This document shows, piece after piece, positions 9,399 through 17,559 of a stretch of 64,000 nucleotides of DNA; the stretch's first letter is position 1, and each line of letters begins with the position of its first letter. The notes under the pieces were generated by a model, which saw only the letters and a list, made by a program, of their open reading frames with translations, was not told the DNA's origin and ran no database searches. Where the stretch lies: assembly GCA_017991675.1 (NCBI GenBank), contig JAGOQB010000008.1:36501-100500 (forward strand), given 5' to 3'. The stretch comes from Phenylobacterium sp. GTDB lineage: Bacteria; Pseudomonadota; Alphaproteobacteria; Caulobacterales; Caulobacteraceae. The position numbers were made by a program, and so were the translations under genes.

Positions 9399-10885
9399 CA
9401 GGCGCCGGCCGCGGCTTCGGCCTCGGTCTTGGCCAGCGCGTCGGCCATGTCGCGGGGCAGGGTGATGGCGGCCAGCAGGTAGTGGAGGCCGGCCCAGCCA
9501 TAGATCAGCAGGTTCCAGACGATGCCGTCGCGGGTGCCCTGGGCGACGGCGGCCTTGCAGGCCGCGTCGATGGCCGCGCCGGCGCCTTCCTTACCGACGC
9601 CGCCGGGGCAGAGGTCGAAGAACGGACCGAGGTCCTTGGCCGCGAACTGGGCCTGGCTGAGCATGTCGATCACCCAGCCGCAGAAGGGCGGGCCGAAGCC
9701 CAGGGCGATCAGGTTCAGCACGAAGAACAGCAGCGCCGTGGCGGTGGCGCGCATGCGCAGGCTGACGGCGTTCTGGATCACCCCGAAGGTCGGGCCGAGA
9801 TAGGTGTAGTGGAAGATGCCCGGGATCAGCAGCAGGCCCGCGGCCAGCTTCCAGTCGTCGCGGGTGTAGACGAGGATGTAGAGCGGACAGGCGATCAGCA
9901 GGCCGATGGCCGGCACCAGGGCGTACCAGCGGCCTGACTTCTTGGCCGCCCAGTCGGTCAGGAAACCGCCGAGCAGGGTGCCGATGCCGGCGGCGACGCC
10001 GCCGATGACCCCGAAGATCAGGCCGACGGTGGCGAGGTCGAGGCCGAACATGCGGATGAAGTAGGGGGCGGAATACTGGCCGGTGCCGTAGCCCGCGAAG
10101 GAGGCGAGCGTGATGCCCGCCACCATGTGGAAGAAGCCCCACTTGCCGAAGATCCGTTTGGCCACAGCCATGATCGAAGGCGGCTTGGCGTGGACGGCGG
10201 GGGCGGTCTCATCGCCCTCCAGCACCGGCGCGTCGGCCGCCTGCTGGGCCACCAGGCGGTCGGAGTAGCCGCGCGGCGGCTCTTTGACGAAGACCTTAAG
10301 CAGGACGGCGACCAGGATGCCGGGCAGGCCGACCATCATGAAGGCCATGCGCCAGTCGAGGTTCTGGGCGATCCAGCCGCCGGCCACGGCGCCGAACATG
10401 GTGCCAAGCGGAATGCCGAACGAGTAGATCGACAGGGCCGACGCGCGCTTCTTGGGCTCGAAATAGTCGGAGATCAGCGAGTGGGCGGGCGGCGAGAGAC
10501 CGGCCTCGCCGACGCCGACGCCGACCCGGAACAGCAGCAGCTGCAGGAAGCTGGTGGCCATGCCGCAGAGCGCGGTGAAGGCCGACCAGACCACGATGGC
10601 GATGGTGATGATGTTGACCCGGCTGCGGCGCTCGGCGATGCGGGCGATCGGGATGCCGAGGGTCGTGTAGAGCAGGGCGAAGGCCAGGCCGCCGAGCAGG
10701 CCGAGCTGGGTGTCGGTCAGCTTCAGGTCGACTTTGATCGCCTGGCCGATCGTCGAGATGATCGTCCGGTCGATGAAGTTGAAGGTGTAGGCCAGGACCA
10801 GCAACCACAGGACGGATTGCTTGTAGCTCTCCGAGAACAACGGCTGGCGCGGCGGCGCAGGGGCGCCCGCATCTGTGGCGGCCAT
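9398..10885 (-). CDS. MFS transporter, spinster-like
   Basis: A 495-aa transporter with 12 predicted membrane segments. The hallmark of this bacterial spinster-type group is visible as FRVGVGVGEAGLSPPAHSLISDYF, together with YTFNFIDRTIISTIGQAIK in segment 1. A large cytoplasmic loop (residues about 215-245) separates the halves. Members are proton-coupled exporters or importers of lipid-like or organic-acid compounds, and are abundant in Caulobacterales and sphingomonads. It has a paralogue at 30832-32199 sharing the same GVGVGEAG-PPAHSLI block. It is the first gene of a two-gene unit with the GNAT enzyme. Confidence 0.88.
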   Translation of the reverse strand: MAATDAGAPAPPRQPLFSESYKQSVLWLLVLAYTFNFIDRTIISTIGQAIKVDLKLTDTQLGLLGGLAFALLYTTLGIPIARIAERRSRVNIITIAIVVWSAFTALCGMATSFLQLLLFRVGVGVGEAGLSPPAHSLISDYFEPKKRASALSIYSFGIPLGTMFGAVAGGWIAQNLDWRMAFMMVGLPGILVAVLLKVFVKEPPRGYSDRLVAQQAADAPVLEGDETAPAVHAKPPSIMAVAKRIFGKWGFFHMVAGITLASFAGYGTGQYSAPYFIRMFGLDLATVGLIFGVIGGVAAGIGTLLGGFLTDWAAKKSGRWYALVPAIGLLIACPLYILVYTRDDWKLAAGLLLIPGIFHYTYLGPTFGVIQNAVSLRMRATATALLFFVLNLIALGFGPPFCGWVIDMLSQAQFAAKDLGPFFDLCPGGVGKEGAGAAIDAACKAAVAQGTRDGIVWNLLIYGWAGLHYLLAAITLPRDMADALAKTEAEAAAGA

Positions 10886-11171
10886 GTGTCTGGTTCCCTC
10901 CCCGACCTGTTCGTTGCCGCGAGCATGGCCGCAGCCGAGGCCGAGGGGAAGGGCCGATGCGTCGCAGCTCTGCAGAGCCCGGGCCGTCAGGGACTGCGTC
11001 GCGGCCGGACGGGGCCTACCGCTGCCTAAAAACCATGCAAGAAAAATGAGCTAAGCTACGGAAAATACGTAAAATTTAGTCCGACAGCCTTACGGTTTCA
11101 TTTACTCTGTGGGCGCAACCCTCGCCGGGTGAGGCGGCTCCGCGCCGCCCGCACTGCGGGGGAGCAGAGAC
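10886..11171. other. Divergent intergenic region
   Basis: These 286 bases separate the MFS operon (minus) from the chemoreceptor gene (plus). They include an AT-rich island around 11030-11080, rare in this window, which is the likeliest site for the chemoreceptor promoter. I could not assign a sigma-factor class. No open frame with plausible protein composition is present. Confidence 0.5.
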
Positions 11172-12659
11172 ATGGTGTTCAAGAGAAGGACGCCCGCCGA
11201 CGAGGCGGCGGCCAGTGCGGTCGCCGAGCTCGAGGCGATCATGGGCGCGGTGCATAAGTCTCAAGCCGTCATCGAGTTCGAACTCGACGGCACGATCATC
11301 AAGGCCAACGACAATTTCTATAGTGCGATGGGCTACACCCCCAGTGAGGTGGTGGGGCGCAAGCACAGCCTGTTCGTCACGTCCGAATACGGGGCCAGCG
11401 AGGCGTATCGCGAGTTCTGGCGCGGCCTGAACCGTGGCGAATTCCTGTCCGACAAGTTCCTTCGCGTCGCCAAGGGCGGCCGCCAGATCTGGCTGCAGGC
11501 GACGTACAACCCGATGTTCGACAAGTCGGGCCGGCTCTACAAGGTCATCAAGTTCGCCACCGACATCACCGCCGCCGAGCTGAGCCACCAGCAGCGGGAC
11601 GCCGAGCGTGCGGCCGCCCGCGAGCAGCAGGTGTTCGCGGTGGAGGCCACGGCCAAGGCGCTGGCGCGGCTGGCCAAGGGCGACCTGAGCTATCGGATCG
11701 ACGGCGATTTTCCTGAGGAGTACGTGCGGCTGCAGGCCGATTTCAATGTCGCCATCGGCCGGCTGCACGAGGTGATGGACGGCGTGTCGTCTGCGGCGGG
11801 GGCGATCCAGGCGGGGACCGGGGAGATCACCACGGCCGCAGACGACCTGTCGCGTCGCACCGAGCGGCAGGCGGCCAACCTTGAGGAGACGGCCGCCGCG
11901 CTCGACCAGATCACCGCGACGGTCAAGAAGACCGCCGAGGGCGCGCGTGAGGCGCAGGGCGTCGTCAACGCCGCGCGCGGCGACGCCGAGGCGTCGGGAG
12001 TGGTGGTCTCGGACGCCATCTCGGCGATGGGCAAGATCGAGGCTTCGGCCACCCAGATCAGCCAGATCGTGGGGGTGATCGACGAGATCGCCTTCCAGAC
12101 CAATCTGCTGGCCCTGAACGCCGGGGTCGAGGCGGCGCGGGCCGGCGAAGCCGGCCGCGGCTTTGCGGTGGTCGCTTCGGAAGTGAGGGCCCTGGCCCAA
12201 CGCTCGGCCGAGGCCGCCAAGGAGATCAAGGCGCTGATCACCGCATCGACCGCGCAGGTGAGCTCGGGCGTGGACCTGGTCGGCAAGACCGGCGAGGCGC
12301 TGCGGCGGATCGTCGGCGAGGTCGCCAAGATCACCGACCTGGTGACCGAGATCGCGGCGTCGGCGCAGGAACAGGCCGTCGGCCTGGGCCAGGTCAACAC
12401 CGCCATCAACGACATGGACCAGATGACCCAGCAGAACGCGGCGATGGTCGAGCAGTCCACCGCCGCCAGCCACGCCCTGGCCCAACAGGCGGCCGAACTG
12501 GATCAGTCGATGGCGCAGTTCGACCTGGGCGGGGCGCGTGTCGCGCCGCCGCACGCCCAGCCGCGCCGCGCGGCTGAGGCTCCGCAGCGGATCACCGCAT
12601 CCGGCGCGGCCACGGCGCGCAAGCTGGAGCCTGCGGCCGACGGCTGGGAGGAGTTCTAA
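11172..12659 (+). CDS. Soluble PAS-domain methyl-accepting chemotaxis protein
   Basis: A 495-aa chemoreceptor with no membrane segment, so cytoplasmic. An N-terminal PAS domain (residues about 20-130; [30 protein letters not shown]) is of the Aer/BdlA sort that can bind haem, FAD or small ligands. A HAMP-like linker follows (about 145-210, [20 protein letters not shown]). The long MCP coiled coil then carries the conserved kinase-contact tip [20 protein letters not shown] and [16 protein letters not shown]. The protein ends DGWEEF, close to the xWxxF tether bound by the CheR methyltransferase and CheB. The start is ATG 11172 after GGGGGAGCAG. It is monocistronic and no che genes are nearby. 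The ligand is unknown. Confidence 0.93.
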   Translation: MVFKRRTPADEAAASAVAELEAIMGAVHKSQAVIEFELDGTIIKANDNFYSAMGYTPSEVVGRKHSLFVTSEYGASEAYREFWRGLNRGEFLSDKFLRVAKGGRQIWLQATYNPMFDKSGRLYKVIKFATDITAAELSHQQRDAERAAAREQQVFAVEATAKALARLAKGDLSYRIDGDFPEEYVRLQADFNVAIGRLHEVMDGVSSAAGAIQAGTGEITTAADDLSRRTERQAANLEETAAALDQITATVKKTAEGAREAQGVVNAARGDAEASGVVVSDAISAMGKIEASATQISQIVGVIDEIAFQTNLLALNAGVEAARAGEAGRGFAVVASEVRALAQRSAEAAKEIKALITASTAQVSSGVDLVGKTGEALRRIVGEVAKITDLVTEIAASAQEQAVGLGQVNTAINDMDQMTQQNAAMVEQSTAASHALAQQAAELDQSMAQFDLGGARVAPPHAQPRRAAEAPQRITASGAATARKLEPAADGWEEF

Positions 12660-12669
12660 GGACAAGGCC

Positions 12670-12692
12670 CGGCGGCGGCGCGACCGCCGCCG
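12670..12692. terminator. Hairpin between convergent genes (possible bidirectional terminator)
   Basis: CGGCGGCGG (12670-12678) and CCGCCGCCG (12684-12692) form a 9-bp stem with a 5-base loop. It lies between the chemoreceptor stop at 12659 and the convergent DUF1801 stop at 12696. There is no T-run, so intrinsic termination is uncertain. Confidence 0.4.
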
Positions 12693-12695
12693 AGG

Positions 12696-13067
12696 TCAGG
12701 CCCCGGCCTTCATCGGATCGCCGTGTTGAGCGTTGAGCGCGGCGGCGGCCTCGATCAGGCCGCGGACCTGGCCCGCGGTGAGCTCGACCGGATCGGTCAG
12801 CTTGATCGTCGCCATCTGGAAGCCGCCGCTGGGCGTCAGCCGGGCGTCGAGCGCGGCCATCTGGGCGCCGCGCCAGAAGCCGAGGTTCATGTGCGTCTTG
12901 AAGCCCTTGAGCAGGCAGACCGCGCCGTCGGCGGACGACCACATGGGGTGACCCCACTTGAAGTCTTCCGAGAGCCCGGCGGCCTGCGCCTCGGTACGGA
13001 CCGTTCGGAGGGCGGCGGCCTGCCAGTCGGGCAGGGTGGCGAGGTAGGCGTCGACCTTGTCGGACAT
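12696..13067 (-). CDS. DUF1801 domain-containing protein
   Basis: A 123-aa soluble protein beginning MSDKVDAYLATLPDWQAAAL with the typical DUF1801 blocks FKWGHPMWSS, LLKGFKTHMNLGFWRGA and KLTDPVELT. The fold is that of YdhG/frataxin-like proteins; the biochemical role is unknown. The start at 13067 has AGGAG upstream. It is the last gene of the minus-strand ECF42 island (DGPF, sigma factor, SRPBCC, DoxX-like, DUF1801) and lies 14 bases downstream of the DoxX-like gene. DUF1801 genes recur beside ECF sigma factors of this class, so it is probably part of the regulon. Confidence 0.85.
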   Translation of the reverse strand: MSDKVDAYLATLPDWQAAALRTVRTEAQAAGLSEDFKWGHPMWSSADGAVCLLKGFKTHMNLGFWRGAQMAALDARLTPSGGFQMATIKLTDPVELTAGQVRGLIEAAAALNAQHGDPMKAGA

Positions 13068-13081
13068 GTCAGGGCTCCTGG

Positions 13082-13504
13082 TCAGAGACGGACGGGGAAG
13101 AGGGCGCGCAGGCGCGGCTCGCGCAGCCAGAGCCCGCCCCAGAGCGCCGCGCCGAGATAGACGCCGAAGAGGACGTGGCTGAACAGCGGATCGCCGACCC
13201 GCAGGTGGGTGGCGATCGCCCCGCCCATGACGCCGGTGAACAGCACCGCGCCCAGCACCGAGGTGCGCGGATTGAGGTAGAGCGCCAGACAGACCAGCTC
13301 GATCACCCCGATGGTGCGGCCGAGTTGCGGCGGGTAGCCGAGCTGGACCAGCGTGTCGCGGACGACCTGGAGATCGACCAGCTTGATGGCGATGTCGAAG
13401 GTCATGAACAGAACGGCCAGGCCAGTGAGGCCCCAGCCGGCCCAGGTCATGGCCTTGGTCGCAGGGCGCGGCGCAGCGGCGCGCGCGGAGTCGAGGGAGG
13501 TCAT
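13082..13504 (-). CDS. DoxX-like family membrane protein
   Basis: A 140-aa protein with four hydrophobic segments. MTWAGWGLTGLAVLFMTFD starts segment 1 and GYPPQLGRTIGVIELVCLAL starts segment 2. HLRVGDPLFSHVLFGVYLGA lies before the last segment. This matches the DoxX-like/DUF4260-type small membrane proteins often found in ECF42 regulons. Function is unproven; relatives are linked to redox or thiosulfate-quinone chemistry and stress responses. It is 23 bases downstream of the SRPBCC gene and is probably co-transcribed with it. Confidence 0.85.
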   Translation of the reverse strand: MTSLDSARAAAPRPATKAMTWAGWGLTGLAVLFMTFDIAIKLVDLQVVRDTLVQLGYPPQLGRTIGVIELVCLALYLNPRTSVLGAVLFTGVMGGAIATHLRVGDPLFSHVLFGVYLGAALWGGLWLREPRLRALFPVRL

Positions 13505-13527
13505 GGTTGTGATCCTTTGAGCGGCGG

Positions 13528-14055
13528 TCAGCCCTGCTCGGCGACCGCCTTGAGCTTGGCGAGCCCCTGTTCGAACTGCGGTCCGACCATCTTCTCCATG
13601 GGGAGGAAGACATCGATCATCTTGGCGAAGAAGCCGCTATGGCCCGACATCGCCCAGGTGACCTTGGTCGCATCGCCGTCCGGTTCGAGAGTGAACTCGG
13701 CCTTGTTGTGAGCCTGGAACGGCTTGACGAACATGAGGTCGATGAGCACCCGCGAGGGGGCGTCGGCCTCGGTGATCGCCATGCTGCCGACCCCGGATTT
13801 CCTGCCTTCCCAGCCGTAGGTCGCCCCGACTCCGCGCTCGGCGCCGCCGTAGGTGCGCTTGAGGTCGGCGTCGATGGTTTCGAACGGCGACCAGGCGGTC
13901 CAGCGGTGAAAATCCGAGATCAGGTCGAACAGCTTTTCCGGCGCGGCGCGGACCGTGGTCGACCGCTCGAGCTGGAAATCGGAGGGATGGTTCGCGACGT
14001 AGGCGATGAGGCCCAGCAGCGCGATGATCAGGACGCCGATGAGCGCGGCGAGCAT
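13528..14055 (-). CDS. SRPBCC family protein with N-terminal membrane anchor
   Basis: A 175-aa protein. An N-terminal hydrophobic helix (MLAALIGVLIIALLGLIAYV) is followed by a START/Bet v1-type SRPBCC domain (residues about 30-170). Recognisable blocks are STTVRAAPEKLFDLISDFHRW, SPFETIDADLKRTY and KVTWAMSGHSGFFAKMIDVF. Such domains bind hydrophobic ligands. The start at 14055 (AGGAAA upstream) is preferred to a longer in-frame reading because the latter would run through a separate small frame with its own ribosome site. It is the first established gene downstream of the second candidate ECF promoter at 14205-14231. Confidence 0.85.
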   Translation of the reverse strand: MLAALIGVLIIALLGLIAYVANHPSDFQLERSTTVRAAPEKLFDLISDFHRWTAWSPFETIDADLKRTYGGAERGVGATYGWEGRKSGVGSMAITEADAPSRVLIDLMFVKPFQAHNKAEFTLEPDGDATKVTWAMSGHSGFFAKMIDVFLPMEKMVGPQFEQGLAKLKAVAEQG

Positions 14056-14071
14056 GGCGGTTTCCTTTGCT

Positions 14072-14155
14072 TCAGGCCTCGCCGGCGCGGGCGAGGTCGA
14101 TCCTGGTCCTTGGCGGGGCGCCGGCGGCGGAGTCCATGGTCGCGGTGACGGGCAT
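14072..14155 (-). CDS. Possible 27-aa leader peptide in the ECF42 island
   Basis: A short frame starting MPVTATMDSAAGAPPR and ending DLARAGEA. It has a ribosome-site-like AGGAACG eight bases upstream of its ATG and ends 17 bases before the SRPBCC start. It is the first frame after the candidate sigma promoter at 14205-14231. It could be a small protein, a leader that couples translation, or chance. I know no family for it. Confidence 0.3.
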   Translation of the reverse strand: MPVTATMDSAAGAPPRTRIDLARAGEA

Positions 14156-14204
14156 GGCGTCGTTCCTTCCTGGAAGGCCCCTTGCGAGGGGCGTCTGATC
14201 CAAG

Positions 14205-14231
14205 GACGAACGAGGTTATCCCGTTCCGACG
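14205..14231 (-). promoter_or_regulatory. Candidate ECF42 promoter P2 (before the SRPBCC block)
   Basis: On the minus strand CGTCGG (14226-14231) is followed after exactly 17 bases by CGTC (14205-14208). Similarity to P1 at 15890-15916 extends to AACGGG just after the -35 and CGTCCTT at the -10. ECF42 sigma factors are reported to use a TGTCGA-type -35 with a CGA/CGTC-type -10, which this resembles. It would allow the sigma factor to drive the SRPBCC, DoxX-like and DUF1801 genes separately from its own operon. Confidence 0.6.
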
Positions 14232-14253
14232 GCGGGGCCCGCAAAAAATGCGT

Positions 14254-15504
14254 TCAGCCGGTTTCGCCGGCCAGGCTATCGAGGTGCTGGCGGATGTGGG
14301 CGGCCTCCGGGGCGCTGTTGGCCAGCGCGATGGCGCGGTCGAAGGCGACGCGCGCTTCTTCCTTGCGGCCCAGCTGCTTGAGATAGCTGCCGCGCGCGCC
14401 GTGGAAGTAGAAGTAGCTGCCGAGCTGCCCCTCCAGCGGGTCGATCATCGCCAGCGCCGCCTCCGGCCCCTGCGTCTTGGAGACCGCGACCGAGCGGTTG
14501 AGGGTGACCACCGGCGAGGGATGCATCTGCTCCAGCGTGGCGTAGAGCCGGTCGATCTGGGGCCAGTCGGTGTCGGCGGCGCGGGCGGCGCGGGCGTGCA
14601 GGGCGGCGATGGCGGCCTGGACCTGGTAGGGGCCGGGCGCGGCATGGCGCATCGCCTTGTCGATCAGGGCCAGGCCCTCGGCGATCAGGGTGCGGTTCCA
14701 GAGGCCGCGGTCCTGGTCGTCGAGCAGCACGATCTGGCCGTTCGCGTCGAAGCGGGCGGCGGCGCGGGAGTGCTGCAGCAGCATCAGGGCGGCCAAGCCC
14801 ATGATCTCCGGCTCGGTCTGGAACAGGCGCAGCAGCAGCCGGCCGAGGCGGATGGCCTCTTCGGCGAAGGGCGCGCGGGCGTCGGCCTCGGCGACGGTGG
14901 AGGAATAGCCCTCGTTGAAGATCAGGTAGACGACCGCGGCGACGGCGGCCAGGCGCTCGGCGCGCTCGGCCGGGCCGGGGGCCTCGAAGGCGACATTGGC
15001 CTGGCCGATCTTGGCCTTGGCGCGGGTGATGCGCTGTTCCATCGCCGCCTCGCTGACCAGGAAGGCGCGGGCGATCTGCCGGACCGACAGGCCGCTGACG
15101 ATGCGCAGGGCGACGGCCACCTGCTGCACCGCCGGCAGGTCGGGATGGCAGCAGATGAACAGCAGCCGCAGGATGTCGTCGCGATAGTCCGAGCCGTCGA
15201 GGCGCTCGGCGAGCGGCGCCTCGACGTCGTCGAGATCGGAAAGGACCTCCTCGGAGGGCAGGGCCTGGAGCCGCGCGCGCCGCCGTACGCCGTCGATGCC
15301 GCTATTGCGCCCGACCAGGATCAGCCAGGCGGCCGGGTCGCGGGGCGGACCTTTTTCCGGCCAGGACTTCAGCGCCCGCAGGCAGGCGTCCTGGAACGCC
15401 TCCTCGGCCAGGTCGAGGTCGCGGAAGTAGCGCAGCAGGGCGCTGACCGCCTGCGGGCGGGCGGAGGTCAGGGCGGCGTCGATCCAAGCGGGGTCGGTGG
15501 TCAC
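14254..15504 (-). CDS. ECF42-type RNA polymerase sigma factor (SigJ-like with C-terminal TPR-like extension)
   Basis: A 416-aa protein, about twice the size of a plain ECF factor. Region 2 (DLAEEAFQDACLRALKSWP, PAAWLILVGRNSGIDGVRRR) and region 4 (ALRIVSGLSVRQIARAFLVS, MEQRITRAKAKI) occupy residues 1-185. The rest is the DUF6596/TPR-like domain typical of group ECF42 (YLIFNEGYSS, LNRSVAVSKTQGPEAALAMI, YLKQLGRKEEARVAFDRAIA). These factors lack an anti-sigma factor and the C-terminal extension is thought to control activity. Its ATG overlaps the stop of the upstream DGPF gene by 4 bases (ATGA), the standard ECF42 arrangement. The inducing signal is unknown. Confidence 0.93.
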   Translation of the reverse strand: MTTDPAWIDAALTSARPQAVSALLRYFRDLDLAEEAFQDACLRALKSWPEKGPPRDPAAWLILVGRNSGIDGVRRRARLQALPSEEVLSDLDDVEAPLAERLDGSDYRDDILRLLFICCHPDLPAVQQVAVALRIVSGLSVRQIARAFLVSEAAMEQRITRAKAKIGQANVAFEAPGPAERAERLAAVAAVVYLIFNEGYSSTVAEADARAPFAEEAIRLGRLLLRLFQTEPEIMGLAALMLLQHSRAAARFDANGQIVLLDDQDRGLWNRTLIAEGLALIDKAMRHAAPGPYQVQAAIAALHARAARAADTDWPQIDRLYATLEQMHPSPVVTLNRSVAVSKTQGPEAALAMIDPLEGQLGSYFYFHGARGSYLKQLGRKEEARVAFDRAIALANSAPEAAHIRQHLDSLAGETG

Positions 15505-15866
15505 GTCATCTCGATTCCGGGCAGGAAGAGGGCGATCGGGCGTAGTTCGTAGGCGCCGCCGGGATTGGCCACGGCGAGGTCGCGGGCGACCTGCAGACCG
15601 TCCTCAAGGGTTTCAACGTCGACGATGTAGAAGCCGAGCAGCTGTTCCTTGGTCTCGGCGAACGGACCGTCCACGACCAGGTTCTGGGCCTTGCGCAGGG
15701 TGGTGGCCGCGGTGGTCGGCAGAAGCCGGATGGCGGGGCCGAGCTTGCCCTCCTGGCGCAGGCGCTCCTGGACCACTTCCAGCTTTTCCATCACCGCGTC
15801 GTCCTCCTCCTTGCTCCAGGCGGAGGTCACGGCTTCGTCGTTGTAGCAAAGGATGGCGTAGCGCAT
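15501..15866 (-). CDS. YCII-related DGPF-motif protein
   Basis: A 121-aa protein with the defining motif VVDGPFAETKEQLLGFYIVD. It begins MRYAILCYNDEAV as the family does. YCII/DGPF proteins form small ferredoxin-like dimers of unknown activity and are the signature partners and targets of ECF42 sigma factors. The gene is directly upstream of and translationally coupled to the sigma factor. A candidate sigma promoter ends 24 bases before its start, consistent with autoregulation. Confidence 0.92.
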   Translation of the reverse strand: MRYAILCYNDEAVTSAWSKEEDDAVMEKLEVVQERLRQEGKLGPAIRLLPTTAATTLRKAQNLVVDGPFAETKEQLLGFYIVDVETLEDGLQVARDLAVANPGGAYELRPIALFLPGIEMT

Positions 15867-15889
15867 GGGTCTGTCTCGTTCTCCCTAAG

Positions 15890-15916
15890 GACGGGGCAGG
15901 GCGCCCGTTCCCGACA
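15890..15916 (-). promoter_or_regulatory. Candidate ECF42 promoter P1 (before the DGPF and sigma genes)
   Basis: On the minus strand TGTCGG (15911-15916) is separated by 17 bases from CGTC (15890-15893). It closely matches P2 at 14205-14231, sharing GAACGGG-like and CGTCCTT sequences at the same spacing. It lies 24 bases upstream of the DGPF start codon, so a leader of about 15-20 bases is expected. The ECF42 assignment is inference from context plus the reported consensus for the group. Confidence 0.65.
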
Positions 15917-16102
15917 TCGGCCAGATATAAAACTCCAGGTGAACATCGCCCAGGACTGGTCGACCGTACGTCGCATTTCGTCGCGCGGAGCGCGGTCCAG
16001 GCGGGTTTGGGCGCAGCGGCGCTGACGCCCGCGCGGGCGGCCCGCAAGAGCAGTCCCCGGAAAAGGGGCCGCGACCGTCGCGGCGCTCAATGAGGGCTAC
16101 CT

Positions 16103-16756
16103 ATGAAGACAAGCATACTGCTGGCGGCGGTGGCCGCGAGCGCCCTGATGACGGGGGCGGCCGAGGCTGCGACGATCTTCTCGCAGAATTTCAACACCGG
16201 GCTGGGCGCGAACGAGAGCCTGGGCGGCAAGTTCAGCGCCGGCGGCGGCACGGTCGGCCACCAGGGCGGCGTCTACACCAACAACGAATACTCGTTCTAT
16301 CAGGTGCGGCTGGACCTCACGAAGGCGACCGACGCGCTGCTGGCCTTCGACTACGACATCGTCAGTGAGTACGGCTACGACGCGTTCAACCTGGCCTCCT
16401 CGACCACCGGCGTGTTCGGCCCGGGCGCGATGCTGACTCCTGTCTCGACCGACACGTTCTACAATCTCTCGAGCCGAGCGGCGACGTTGCTGGGCAACAA
16501 GGGCTATTCGAGCACCCAATCGGGAAGGGCGGTCTACGACCTGAGCGCGCTGGCCGGCCAGGTGGTCGACATCCGTTTCCAGTTCGCCAGCGACCATGCC
16601 GCGCTGGGCCGCGGGGTGAAGTTCGACAACCTGCTGGTTACCGGCAACGTCCCGAGTGCGGTGCCGGAGCCGGCGACCTGGGCGATGATGATCATGGGCT
16701 TCGGCCTGGCCGGGACCGCGATCCGCAATCGCCGCCGGAGCCTGGCCTACGGCTGA
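16103..16756 (+). CDS. PEPxxWA-CTERM sorted secreted protein
   Basis: A 217-aa exported protein. A Sec signal peptide (MKTSILLAAVAASALMTGAA, cleavage near AEA-AT) leads into a Gly/Ser/Thr-rich beta-type domain of about 160 residues. The C-terminus has the sorting signal VPEPATWAMMIMGFGLAGTA followed by IRNRRRS, that is, a PEP motif, a hydrophobic helix and a basic tail. Such proteins are cut and anchored by exosortases and are usually co-expressed with exopolysaccharide. The body has no enzyme motif that I recognise. Its promoter must lie in the 236-base gap upstream (15867-16102), which it shares with the ECF42 operon. A good terminator follows. Confidence 0.9.
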   Translation: MKTSILLAAVAASALMTGAAEAATIFSQNFNTGLGANESLGGKFSAGGGTVGHQGGVYTNNEYSFYQVRLDLTKATDALLAFDYDIVSEYGYDAFNLASSTTGVFGPGAMLTPVSTDTFYNLSSRAATLLGNKGYSSTQSGRAVYDLSALAGQVVDIRFQFASDHAALGRGVKFDNLLVTGNVPSAVPEPATWAMMIMGFGLAGTAIRNRRRSLAYG

Positions 16757-16772
16757 GCCGGACCGCTGCGAG

Positions 16773-16797
16773 CGCCGCCCCCTCGGGGCGGCGTTTT
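16773..16797 (+). terminator. Rho-independent terminator of the PEPxxWA gene
   Basis: CGCCGCCCC (16773-16781) pairs with GGGGCGGCG (16785-16793) around a 3-base loop and is followed by TTTT. It lies 17 bases after the PEPxxWA stop codon. The reverse strand lacks a T-run, so it acts mainly on plus-strand transcription. Confidence 0.8.
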
Positions 16798-16809
16798 CGT
16801 TTGGGCGCT

Positions 16810-17559
16810 TCAGTCCTGATAGAGGGCCAGGCGCTCGGTGACGGCGTTGACGTAGGAGGGGCCGACGGCGACGTTCACGCCGTCCTCCAGCACCAGCGAG
16901 ATCAGCCCCTTGCCCAGGCGCTTGACCTCCTTGACCTTGGCCGGCCGCACGAAGGCCGAGCGGTGCACGCGGATCATCTCGGCGGGCGGCATCTTGCGCT
17001 CCAGCGCGGTCATGGTGGCGCGATGGATGTGGCTGCGGGTGGCGGTGTGCAGCAGCACGTAGTCCTTGGCCGCCTCGATCCAGTCGATCTCGCCCAGCGG
17101 CACGCGCACGTAGCCGGTGCGGACCTGGACCCAGAAGCCGTCGGGATCCTCGTCGGCAGGATTGGCGGCAGCCTCCTCGGCGCGGGCGGCCGCCGCGCGC
17201 AGGGCGCGGCGGCGGCGCGCGCGTTCGATCGCCTGACGCAGGCGGTCGAAGCGGACGGGCTTGAGCAGGTAGTCGGCGGCCTCGACCTCGAAGGCGTCGG
17301 CGGCGTAGAGCTCGAAGGCGGTGACGAAGACGATCTCCGGCCGCTCCTCCAGCGGCAGGCCGGCGGCGACGTCCAGGCCGCTGCGCTCGGGCATCTGGAT
17401 GTCGAGCAGCACCAGGTCGGGCTTGAGCGCCTCGACCGCCTCGGCGGCCTCGCGGCCGTTGCGGGCGGTTCCGACCACTTCCACGTCGCTGACCTGGGTC
17501 AGCAGGGCCGACAGCCGCTCGAGCGCGGCGGGTTCGTCGTCGACGAGCAGGAGACGCAT
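16810..17559 (-). CDS. LytTR-family response regulator
   Basis: A 249-aa regulator. The receiver domain (residues 1-115) has MRLLLVDDEPAALERL for the acidic pocket, LVLLDIQMPERSGLD with the phosphorylated Asp, the FVTAF switch region and the LLKPV lysine. The LytTR DNA-binding domain (about 145-249) shows EIDWIEAAKDYVLLHT and MIRVHRSAFVRPAKV. The two are joined by an Ala/Glu/Arg-rich linker. The start ATG overlaps the stop of the kinase gene (TGATG at 17557-17561), so the pair is one operon. Targets are unknown; LytTR regulators often bind two imperfect direct repeats upstream of membrane or cell-surface genes. Confidence 0.93.
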   Translation of the reverse strand: MRLLLVDDEPAALERLSALLTQVSDVEVVGTARNGREAAEAVEALKPDLVLLDIQMPERSGLDVAAGLPLEERPEIVFVTAFELYAADAFEVEAADYLLKPVRFDRLRQAIERARRRRALRAAAARAEEAAANPADEDPDGFWVQVRTGYVRVPLGEIDWIEAAKDYVLLHTATRSHIHRATMTALERKMPPAEMIRVHRSAFVRPAKVKEVKRLGKGLISLVLEDGVNVAVGPSYVNAVTERLALYQD

